Shown piece after piece: positions 43,604 through 50,482 of a stretch of 64,000 bases of DNA (its first letter is position 1; each line of letters starts with the position of its first letter). The notes below the pieces were generated by a model, which saw nothing but the letters and a program-made list of their open reading frames with translations, did not search any database and was not told where the DNA came from. The DNA comes from Chitinivibrionales bacterium. Lineage in GTDB: Bacteria > Fibrobacterota > Chitinivibrionia > Chitinivibrionales > WJKA01. The translations under genes and the position numbers were made by a program. Location of the stretch: NCBI GenBank assembly GCA_014728215.1, contig WJLZ01000044.1, positions 1 through 64,000 of the forward strand. Direction: 5' to 3'.

Positions 43604-44029
43604 TTACCTTTCATTCCCGATTGCATCTTTGACACTGAGGAAAAATTCTTTATCCTTGTCATGGGTTAAAAGACCGGCGACATCGCCCTTATCGATCCAT
43701 CGGGCCTCGGGGTTATGGGGATCTGTCGGCTCGAGCGTCATCTGGGAAGTCATAAAGAGATGCATCATAATCGTTTTCAGTTCCGATTCATCATCACCGC
43801 CATCCTTACCGATTCTATAGCGGTCGTAGCTTCCGAGGTATTTAACGTGCTGAAGGTCGGTGATGCCGCTCTCTTCTTCAATCTCCCGCATGGCTGCGGC
43901 GAGGGGGTCTTCATCGGGTTTGATATGCCCCTTGGGGAGCGACCATGAATTGCGGTTCTGATTGACAACCAAAACATTGTCGTCCTTATTGACAACGACT
44001 CCTCCTGCACTCCTGGTATGCATCTGCAT
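43604..44029 (-). CDS. Nudix hydrolase
   Basis: 142 residues starting at 44029, where AAAGGG stands 6 nt upstream; the longer frame to 44110 adds 27 residues without Nudix similarity. The Nudix box is complete: G-x5-E-x7-REIEEESGI, running from GHIKPDED. These enzymes cleave nucleoside diphosphates linked to another moiety. The N-terminal AGGVVVNKDDNVLVV and the spacing resemble Ap4A-hydrolase/MutT-like members, but the substrate is not predictable. It lies 124 bp downstream of the bifunctional nuclease gene on the same strand. Confidence 0.9.
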   Translation of the reverse strand: MQMHTRSAGGVVVNKDDNVLVVNQNRNSWSLPKGHIKPDEDPLAAAMREIEEESGITDLQHVKYLGSYDRYRIGKDGGDDESELKTIMMHLFMTSQMTLEPTDPHNPEARWIDKGDVAGLLTHDKDKEFFLSVKDAIGNER

Positions 44030-44152
44030 AGGTGGCCCTTTAAATTTAATTATGAAAACAGCGTATATACAATCTGGGCGACGGCTTATCCGGAATACCG
44101 GAAAGGGCATGTTCCACGCGGCAGAATGGGGGGTAAGCCTGGGCCGAAATTT

Positions 44153-44719
44153 CTAATTTGAATCGGTGCGCTGAGAAAGCTCGCTGATTTCATCCCGTAG
44201 ATGAGCGGCATCCTCGTATCGCTCTTCATTGATGGCTCTGTCCAGTTCCTGTTTGAGACGATCCATCTCTGAGAGGGGCGGAGCCTCTTCCCCGTTTTCA
44301 TCCGTTTTTTTCTGAATCGCTTCTTCGGAAATAATCTCGGATGCTTCATCCATGACTTTTTCACCAACAAAGACCGGTGCGGAAAATCGGAGTGCCAGGG
44401 CAATGGCGTCGCTCGGACGGGAATCGATTTCAAGCGAATTGCCCTTCTGCTCCAGAACGAGCTTGCCGTAAAATGTGTTGTCGATTAAATCACACACTTC
44501 AACCCTCATCAATTTGCAGTCAACCTGATCAAGAACATTCTTGAAAAGGTCATGGGTAAGCGGACGGGGAAATTTTTCATTGTTCAACTGGCCGGCAATA
44601 GAACGGGCTTCGAGTATGCCCACAAAAATTGGGAGTGTTCGGTTGCCATCCCGCTCCTTAAGGAAGATGACAAAGCCGTTATTGGAGAACGCTACTGTGT
44701 TAACTTCAACGGCAATCAT
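44153..44719 (-). CDS. Bifunctional nuclease (DUF151) with UvrB/C-interaction motif
   Basis: 188 residues. The first ~125 form the DUF151/BFN domain (FVIFLKERDGNRTLPIFVGILEA, SRPSDAIALALRFSAPVFV), a fold with reported RNase/DNase activity. After an acidic linker (~130-150) the last ~40 residues match the UVR helical hairpin (LKQELDRAINEERYEDAAHLRDEI), a motif that binds UvrB or other partners. This pairing is common in many phyla. It is 27 bp downstream of purA on the same strand, and the GGAG before its ATG is 11 nt away. Confidence 0.9.
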   Translation of the reverse strand: MIAVEVNTVAFSNNGFVIFLKERDGNRTLPIFVGILEARSIAGQLNNEKFPRPLTHDLFKNVLDQVDCKLMRVEVCDLIDNTFYGKLVLEQKGNSLEIDSRPSDAIALALRFSAPVFVGEKVMDEASEIISEEAIQKKTDENGEEAPPLSEMDRLKQELDRAINEERYEDAAHLRDEISELSQRTDSN

Positions 44720-44746
44720 AATGCTACAACTCCGGATTTGCGAGAT

Positions 44747-46036
44747 TTATAAAGGTTCAGCTTCGATAGTCTGGGAACGGTCGGGCCCCACTGAAACGAG
44801 CAGCGGGGGAGTGTCATAACAGAGTTCCCTTATTTTATTAATATACTTTATTGTATTCTCCGGAAGATCGGCAAGGGTTTTGCACTGTGCTGTCTGCTGC
44901 TTCCACCCCGGAAGCGTCTCGTATATGGGCCGTGCTTTTTCGAGTGTTTGGAGATCTGATGGAAAGACCTGTGTCTTTTTACCGTTTATTTCGTAGTGCG
45001 TACAAACGTTGATCTCATCGAGATGATCAAGAACATCAAGTTTGGTCAGGGCCAGACGGGTTATACCGTTGAGTTGGATCGATTTTCGTATCATGACAGC
45101 ATCAAACCAGCCGCAACGGCGGGGACGCCCCGTGGTGGCTCCGTACTCTCCGCCGTGCTTACGGATCAGTTCGCCGGTTGCATCTTCAAGTTCGGTAGGA
45201 AAAGGTCCGTTGCCAACCCGGGTGGTGTATGTTTTGACAATCCCGATCACATGGTCGATCAGGCAAGGGCCGATACCGGAACCGGTACATGCCGATCCTG
45301 CAACAGTATTCGATGAGGTCACAAAAGGATAGGTTCCATGATCGATATCAAGAAATGTACCCTGTGCGCCTTCAAAAAGAAGCTGTTTCCCCTCTCCCGT
45401 AGCGGTATAAATATACTCGGAAGTATCTGCCAGAAAGGGAAGCAACCGTTCTCGTATCTTCCGGAAATCTTCGATAGTTTTGTCGAGGTCCAGATCAAAG
45501 GGCATGGTATAGAAAGCATCGAAAAATTTCTTTTTATGGTCGAAATTGGCTTTCAGAAGGTCGATAAAGGTGTCCCAGTTTTTCAGATCGCCGGTGCGTA
45601 TACCGCTTCGATGAGCTTTATCGGCATAGGCCGGACCGATTCCCCGGCAGGTAGTACCGATCTTGCCGCCCTCTTTAAGCATCTCCGATGCCTTATCTTC
45701 CAGTTTGTGGTACGGAAGCACCATCTGGGCTTTATCTGAAACGAAAAGACGGCCGATAACATTGATGTTTTTTTCGGTCAATTCATCGACTTCAAGCAAA
45801 AACTGCTCGGCGTCAAAAACAACGCCATTGCCTACAATGCAGACCTTGCCGGGATACATTATCCCCGATGGAACCATGTGAAAAACAAATTTGTCGCCAT
45901 CAACGATAACCGTGTGTCCTGCGTTAGCTCCCCCTTGGAAGCGAATAATCAGATCGGAACGCTCGGTAAGGTAATCGATAACCTTTGCCTTGCCTTCATC
46001 ACCCCACTGAGTTCCGACAACGATAACATTTGCCAT
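44747..46036 (-). CDS. purA: Adenylosuccinate synthetase
   Basis: 429 residues, full length. It joins IMP and aspartate using GTP in the first of two steps to AMP. Signatures: VVGTQWGDEGKAKVIDYLT (P-loop region, catalytic Asp), GGANAGHTV (catalytic His), GTTCRGIGPAYADK, LFEGAQGTFLDIDHGTYPF, GATTGRPRRCGWFD and LTKLDVLD. AGAGGG lies 6 nt before the ATG. It leads the purA / bifunctional nuclease / Nudix run on the minus strand. Confidence 0.97.
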   Translation of the reverse strand: MANVIVVGTQWGDEGKAKVIDYLTERSDLIIRFQGGANAGHTVIVDGDKFVFHMVPSGIMYPGKVCIVGNGVVFDAEQFLLEVDELTEKNINVIGRLFVSDKAQMVLPYHKLEDKASEMLKEGGKIGTTCRGIGPAYADKAHRSGIRTGDLKNWDTFIDLLKANFDHKKKFFDAFYTMPFDLDLDKTIEDFRKIRERLLPFLADTSEYIYTATGEGKQLLFEGAQGTFLDIDHGTYPFVTSSNTVAGSACTGSGIGPCLIDHVIGIVKTYTTRVGNGPFPTELEDATGELIRKHGGEYGATTGRPRRCGWFDAVMIRKSIQLNGITRLALTKLDVLDHLDEINVCTHYEINGKKTQVFPSDLQTLEKARPIYETLPGWKQQTAQCKTLADLPENTIKYINKIRELCYDTPPLLVSVGPDRSQTIEAEPL

Positions 46037-46233
46037 TTTTTTCCCTCTTAAAATAAAACACCACTCATTTTCGCAGTGGATGAGTGGCTTGACAAAATAG
46101 ATGTACTCTCAAGTAACTTTAAAAACTATGTTTTGGAACTAATACGAGTCAATGCCGCCCGTATATTATTTTTAAAACTTTTACTCGCTATGATTTTGTC
46201 ACTCTTCATTTTTCTGAAAGTTCTTGTTTTTAT

Positions 46234-47904
46234 ATGAATATCGATAATCCGCTGATTATTCAAAGTGACAGCACCCTCCTTCTTGAAGTAAATAATCCCC
46301 GATTCACCGAAGCTCGCGATGCGATCAGTATATTTGCTCATCTGGAAAAAAGCCCCGAATACATTCACACGTATATGATAACGCCTTTATCGCTGTGGAA
46401 CGCATCTTCTCTGGGGATTAGTTCAGATGATGTCGTGGGGCGGCTGGAAGAGTTTTCCAAATATCCTGTGCCGGGCAATGTGTGCCAGGATGTCCGGGAA
46501 CTCATGGGGCGTTATGGTAAATTCGTTTTAAAAACCAGCGACAACCGGCTGGTGCTTAAAGCGAGTAATGCGCAACAGTTGAATCATCTTACCGCACATC
46601 CGAAAATAGCTCCATTGGTGGGAGAGAAAGTGGGGACCGATGAAATCGTTGTTCCCGGTCAGAATCGGGGTATACTCAAACAGTGTTTCATCCAGATCGG
46701 CTTTCCGATAAATGACCAGGCCGGGTATGTTGACGGTGCTCCCTATGATGTAGAACTCAGAGAAACGAGCAGAGACGGTACTTCCTTTTCTGTCAGAACG
46801 TATCAGCAACAGGCTGCAGAGAGCTTTATCGGCGACAGCTCGACTTCCGGGGGGAGTGGAGTGGTTGTTCTTCCCTGCGGTGCCGGAAAGACCGTGGTCG
46901 GACTCTATGTCATGGCGCTATTGAAACGCCGGACCCTTATTCTGGTTACCAGCATTACCGCCGCACGGCAATGGAAAGAAGAAATTCTGGATAAAACCGA
47001 TCTTACCGAAGAGAGTATCGGAGAGTACAGCGGAGAAACAAAAGAGATCAAACCCATAACTCTTGCAACATATCAGATTCTAACTTACCGCAAGAAAAAG
47101 ACCGAAGATTTTTCCCATTTCAAGCTCTTCAATCAGGAAAACTGGGGATTGATAATCTACGATGAAGTCCATTTACTTCCGGCTCCTGTTTTCAAATTCA
47201 CCGCCGATATTCAGGCTCGCCGCCGGTTAGGTCTGACGGCCACCCTGGTGAGGGAAGACGGGCATGAAGAGGATGTTTTCTCTCTGATCGGACCGAAAAA
47301 ATACGATATTCCCTGGAAAGATCTGGAGCGGCAGGGGTGGATAGCAACGGCAAAATGCGTTGAAATCAGAGTCGACCTGCCGTCATCGGAAAAACTCAAG
47401 TACCTCTCCTGTACTTCCCGGGAGCAAATCCGTATGGCATACGAGAATCCTTATAAAATGCCGGTCGCCCGGGAACTGCTCGATAAACATAAAGACGATC
47501 AGGTGCTTATCATGGGACAATACCTGTCCCAGCTCGATGAGTTCTCGGCTGAATTCGATGCCCCGCTTATTACCGGCGCCACACCCAACGCAAAAAGGAT
47601 TACCCTTTACGAACAGTTCAAAAAAGGGGAGATAAAACAGCTCATTCTGTCGAAGGTCGGTAATTTTGCCGTCGATTTGCCCGATGCAAATGTGGCTATC
47701 CAGGTCTCCGGGTCCTTCGGATCCCGTCAGGAGGAAGCACAGCGCCTTGGAAGAATCCTGCGGCCCAAGAAAAAGGAGGAGCAGGCAACGTTCTATTCAA
47801 TCGTTACCCGGGAATCCCGAGAACTGGATTTCGCCATGAAACGGCAACTCTTTCTCACCGAACAGGGGTACTCCTATGATATCCAATATCGGGAACTGGA
47901 GTAA
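46234..47904 (+). CDS. XPB/Rad25-type DEAD/DEAH helicase
   Basis: 556 residues resembling bacterial and archaeal XPB, a 3'-5' DNA helicase. The N-terminal damage-recognition-like part (~1-185) is followed by motif I PCGAGKTVVGLYV, DEVH in LIIYDEVHLLPAP, TATLVREDG (the RED motif), the thumb-like insert, and motifs V/VI NVAIQVSGSFGSRQEEAQRLGRILRPK. It lacks a fused Bax1-type nuclease, and no nuclease gene lies beside it. No clear ribosome-binding site is visible. It is convergent with the methyltransferase gene, with only 4 bp between stops. Confidence 0.92.
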   Translation: MNIDNPLIIQSDSTLLLEVNNPRFTEARDAISIFAHLEKSPEYIHTYMITPLSLWNASSLGISSDDVVGRLEEFSKYPVPGNVCQDVRELMGRYGKFVLKTSDNRLVLKASNAQQLNHLTAHPKIAPLVGEKVGTDEIVVPGQNRGILKQCFIQIGFPINDQAGYVDGAPYDVELRETSRDGTSFSVRTYQQQAAESFIGDSSTSGGSGVVVLPCGAGKTVVGLYVMALLKRRTLILVTSITAARQWKEEILDKTDLTEESIGEYSGETKEIKPITLATYQILTYRKKKTEDFSHFKLFNQENWGLIIYDEVHLLPAPVFKFTADIQARRRLGLTATLVREDGHEEDVFSLIGPKKYDIPWKDLERQGWIATAKCVEIRVDLPSSEKLKYLSCTSREQIRMAYENPYKMPVARELLDKHKDDQVLIMGQYLSQLDEFSAEFDAPLITGATPNAKRITLYEQFKKGEIKQLILSKVGNFAVDLPDANVAIQVSGSFGSRQEEAQRLGRILRPKKKEEQATFYSIVTRESRELDFAMKRQLFLTEQGYSYDIQYRELE

Positions 47905-47908
47905 AATC

Positions 47909-48466
47909 TTAATTTTTAATAAATAGGAATTGTTCCTGCAACAGCGAACGGCTTTTCTCGAGGCAGGTGAGACCGGATTTTTCTCCCATTGCAATAACTT
48001 CATCTGCAGTACGCGGCCAGACCATGGAGCCGTTGATTTTTCGCAAATCGGTGTACAGGGTTGGTGGAGATGAGGTGAGAAAGATATGCCCTCCTCGCTT
48101 GAGCGGAGCGATTATGCTCTTCAGGAACCGTCGGGCGTCTTTTTGATATTCAAGGATTCCGGCGGCGAAAATCAGATCGATGGCTTCGGGTTTCATCGGA
48201 AGAAAATAACCATCGGCCTGCACTGCCCGGGATTTAAACCGCTCTCTCATATGATAGAGCATGCTGAATGAAAGATCGACACCGATATAATAATTGCCGA
48301 ATGGAATTATCTCGATACCGTTACCGGTACCACAGCCGATATCGAGTATAGCAATTTTTTTCATTGCAAACCGGGAGAGCATATTCAACGCATTATTGTT
48401 TTCTCCAGAAAGGATAATGGAGAGCGGCCATAATTTACGGAGAATATGATATGCCGGCGCTTTCAA
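47909..48466 (-). CDS. Class I SAM-dependent methyltransferase
   Basis: 185 residues with the Rossmann methyltransferase pattern: IAILDIGCGTGNGIEII (motif I), IGVDLSFSML (acidic post-II), and DLIFAAGILEYQKDA (motif IV region). The C-terminal cap is short. Substrate unknown. It is the last gene of a minus-strand run with the NifU-type and DUF116 genes (38-bp gap to DUF116), a grouping I cannot explain. Confidence 0.85.
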   Translation of the reverse strand: MKAPAYHILRKLWPLSIILSGENNNALNMLSRFAMKKIAILDIGCGTGNGIEIIPFGNYYIGVDLSFSMLYHMRERFKSRAVQADGYFLPMKPEAIDLIFAAGILEYQKDARRFLKSIIAPLKRGGHIFLTSSPPTLYTDLRKINGSMVWPRTADEVIAMGEKSGLTCLEKSRSLLQEQFLFIKN

Positions 48467-48504
48467 TTCCCAGAGGTCGATAAGACAAAATCCTTGCTAA
48501 AAGC

Positions 48505-49341
48505 TTACGAAGAAGCTGGTGCCTTTTGCTTCCGGCTGTTTTTAAAAAACCTGACCGCTTCTTCAACAAAGTTCATATCTACACAGGTATTATAACATGG
48601 TCCGTAGGGACGGTCGTTGAGGACACCATATACCGGAATCGGATAAACATCCAGAATTCCAAAGGTAAGATCGCGTTCGCATGCTACCGCAACAATGCCG
48701 TCGGGTCTGAACTGTTTTACCTTTCGTACAGCAAGAGTCCCCCCGTTGACCACGTCAATTTTCAGCCCGTACTTATCTCCCAGCTCAAGAAGTTCTGCAA
48801 CAGGACACCGTTTGCAGCGGGCACAATTGTTTATATCATTGGTGATTTTGCGATTGCAGACATCGATTTGGAGACAGTGGGGAAGCAGAACAAGGACCCG
48901 GTTGCTTTTGATCCTCTTTGCCTGGGCGATAGTCAGCGCATTGTTTACTTTGACAAATGAAGTCCGGAGTTTGCTCTTTTTAATTCCGAACAGTTTACTC
49001 AGCATCTCTGCGATTGGAAAAAGCACGGTCACTGTTAATGCAGGTTTGCCGTGAGGATAGAGAAGGTCGATACCGGTGAGTGAGGTGATCGTAATCAGGG
49101 CAAGCCCCACACCCAAAACGGTAACAAAGAGTACGAATAAACTCAGGACGACAATGTCGAATCCGGTGTTTTCCAGCCGGGGAAAGATCAGATAATAGAT
49201 AACCGATCCCAGCGCAGCGAAAATAACATAGCTGAGCCAGCATAACGATAAAAACGTCAGTTTTGTCCAGGCCGAGCGCCAGTTGTAGCGAGTTAATTCT
49301 GATTTTTGCACTGCTGCGCCGAGTGGTAATGAGAAAGACAT
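48505..49341 (-). CDS. DUF116-family membrane protein
   Basis: 278 residues. Two transmembrane spans (~27-55 and ~62-90) are followed by a hydrophobic stretch and the DUF116 domain: VLVLLPHCLQIDVCNRKI, NNCARCKRCPV, and VAVACERDLTFGILD. Its paired cysteines may bind a metal or iron-sulphur cluster. The family function is unknown; members are often near methyltransferase or formyltransferase genes. Here it lies 12 bp after the NifU-type gene and just before a methyltransferase gene. AAGGCG is 8 nt before the ATG. Confidence 0.87.
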   Translation of the reverse strand: MSFSLPLGAAVQKSELTRYNWRSAWTKLTFLSLCWLSYVIFAALGSVIYYLIFPRLENTGFDIVVLSLFVLFVTVLGVGLALITITSLTGIDLLYPHGKPALTVTVLFPIAEMLSKLFGIKKSKLRTSFVKVNNALTIAQAKRIKSNRVLVLLPHCLQIDVCNRKITNDINNCARCKRCPVAELLELGDKYGLKIDVVNGGTLAVRKVKQFRPDGIVAVACERDLTFGILDVYPIPVYGVLNDRPYGPCYNTCVDMNFVEEAVRFFKNSRKQKAPASS

Positions 49342-49353
49342 TGCAAATACGCC

Positions 49354-49581
49354 TTAGACAGCGATATTTTCAACACCTTTTACTTCGGGAATACGGGATT
49401 TCAGTATACGTTCAACACCCATTTTAAGGGTCATGGCGGCACCGGGACAGCCGGCACAGGCACCCTGAAGGCGAACCTGAACAATGCCGTCATCGGTCAC
49501 ATCAACCAGTTCGATATCTCCACCGTCTGCCTGAAGATTCGGTCTGATCTCATTGATGATTTCCTGCACTTGTTCTTTCAT
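49354..49581 (-). CDS. NifU C-terminal-domain (Nfu-type) iron-sulphur scaffold
   Basis: A 75-residue protein consisting only of the NifU-C domain: QVQEIINEIRPNLQADGGDIELV, and the CAGCPGA cluster-binding pair. Such proteins hold a [4Fe-4S] cluster and pass it to target enzymes. GAAGGA stands 7 nt before the ATG. The gene leads the NifU / DUF116 / methyltransferase run; DUF116's cysteine motif could be a recipient, which is speculative. Confidence 0.94.
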   Translation of the reverse strand: MKEQVQEIINEIRPNLQADGGDIELVDVTDDGIVQVRLQGACAGCPGAAMTLKMGVERILKSRIPEVKGVENIAV

Positions 49582-49879
49582 AATAAAATCCTTCTCAATT
49601 TAATTTTTTCCTCTAACCTGCTATCTATTAATGTATTAAAATAAATAATCGTATCATGTTTGAGCTTCATAATAATATAGTATTCCACCCTCCGGTTATG
49701 CATTAATCAGCACAATGCCATCAAATTCACCAGCCCTGAATGGTCCTCTCATTTTCTTCGATTAAGGGGTTCCTTTATTTGGATTAATTGAATTTGTTTG
49801 TCGTTTATGACTTTGTGGCCTACAATAGCTTTAATTAGACCGCTCCCCAGAGTTTTATAATAAATTTTTGAGAATAAGC

Positions 49880-49906
49880 TAAAGGAATGCATTTTTATGC
49901 CGATAT
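49880..49906 (+). promoter_or_regulatory. Sigma-28 (FliA) promoter
   Basis: TAAAGGAA, 11-nt spacer, GCCGATAT, upstream of the FlgM-like gene with a ~155-nt leader. Confidence 0.65.
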
Positions 49907-49953
49907 ATGTATTAGGAGAAAATGTAGAATGATTAAAATTGAAAAATAGCCAT

Positions 49954-49985
49954 AAAAAAAGGCAAAGATTGGACAAATCTTTGCC
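49954..49985 (-). terminator. Hairpin with minus-strand T-run
   Basis: GGCAAAGATT and AATCTTTGCC pair around 5 nt; on the minus strand seven T follow. It looks like an intrinsic terminator for leftward transcription, although no minus-strand gene lies directly to its right. Confidence 0.6.
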
Positions 49986-50069
49986 TTGGGGATGTATGGA
50001 AAGAGAAACGGCATTTTCTCTATACTCATAGTATCGGCGGAATTTAAACAGGAATTTAGTTTTTTTATT

Positions 50070-50321
50070 ATGATTTCAGAAATTTCTCAATTTCGTTCTC
50101 TTAATACTGCTGAAATGGCTTCCCGGCGATCGCGCAAGCAGGACGATTCGGCCGGAAAAAAAGAGTCGAAAGGGGCTGAAACAAAAAGCAGTTCTTCCAC
50201 CATCAGAAATGATCTGATCCAATCGGTAAAATCCCGCATCAAAAAGGGATACTATAATTCAGATATGGTTGTCGATGATCTCAGCGATTCCTTTGCGCAG
50301 GCCTTTAATTTACGTATCTGA
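50070..50321 (+). CDS. FlgM-like anti-sigma-28 protein
   Basis: 83 residues from the ATG at 50070; upstream frame extension adds an unlikely hydrophobic lead. The first half is polar and Ser/Lys-rich, probably disordered as in FlgM. The last ~35 residues (IRNDLIQSVKSRIKKGYYNSD then MVVDDLSDSFAQAFN) resemble FlgM's C-terminal helices, which bind FliA and typically read IKxxIxxGxYxxD followed by a helix. The gene lies behind a sigma-28 promoter, as flgM often does. The ribosome-binding site is weak (AGGA 16 nt upstream). Identity is likely but not certain. Confidence 0.6.
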   Translation: MISEISQFRSLNTAEMASRRSRKQDDSAGKKESKGAETKSSSSTIRNDLIQSVKSRIKKGYYNSDMVVDDLSDSFAQAFNLRI

Positions 50322-50400
50322 CATTCCTTTCCTTCGCTCTTCGTGCAGACGTTCTCTTCCTCCGGGTATTCTAAATTTAATTAAATCATTGTTTTAATTC

Positions 50401-50429
50401 TTGACTTGCCTTTTAAAGCAAAGTACAAT
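50401..50429 (+). promoter_or_regulatory. Sigma-70-type promoter
   Basis: TTGACT, 17-nt spacer, TACAAT, 54 nt before the ATG of the lipoprotein gene at 50483. A close consensus match. Confidence 0.6.
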
Positions 50430-50482
50430 TTAGACTCTATATATTATTCTATTACCTCAATACTCAATCAGGAGAGCTTTAT

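Larger units (their letters stand above)
49582..50069. other. AT-rich gap with sigma-28 promoter and hairpin
   Basis: The 49582-49879 part shows no gene. Then come a sigma-28 promoter at 49880-49906, an AGGAG followed by ATG-TAG (49922-49927), a tiny ORF MIKIEK (49929-49949), and a 10-bp-stem hairpin at 49961-49985. The coding start of the FlgM-like gene follows at 50070. Confidence 0.6.

Noticed and set aside
46089-46120. TTGACA before the XPB helicase gene
   Set aside because: No acceptable -10 at 16-18 nt, so not listed as a promoter.
49749-49976. 75-codon minus ORF left of the FlgM-like gene
   Set aside because: AT-rich low-complexity sequence with Phe/Asn/Lys bias, no ribosome-binding site, and it runs into the hairpin; not coding.
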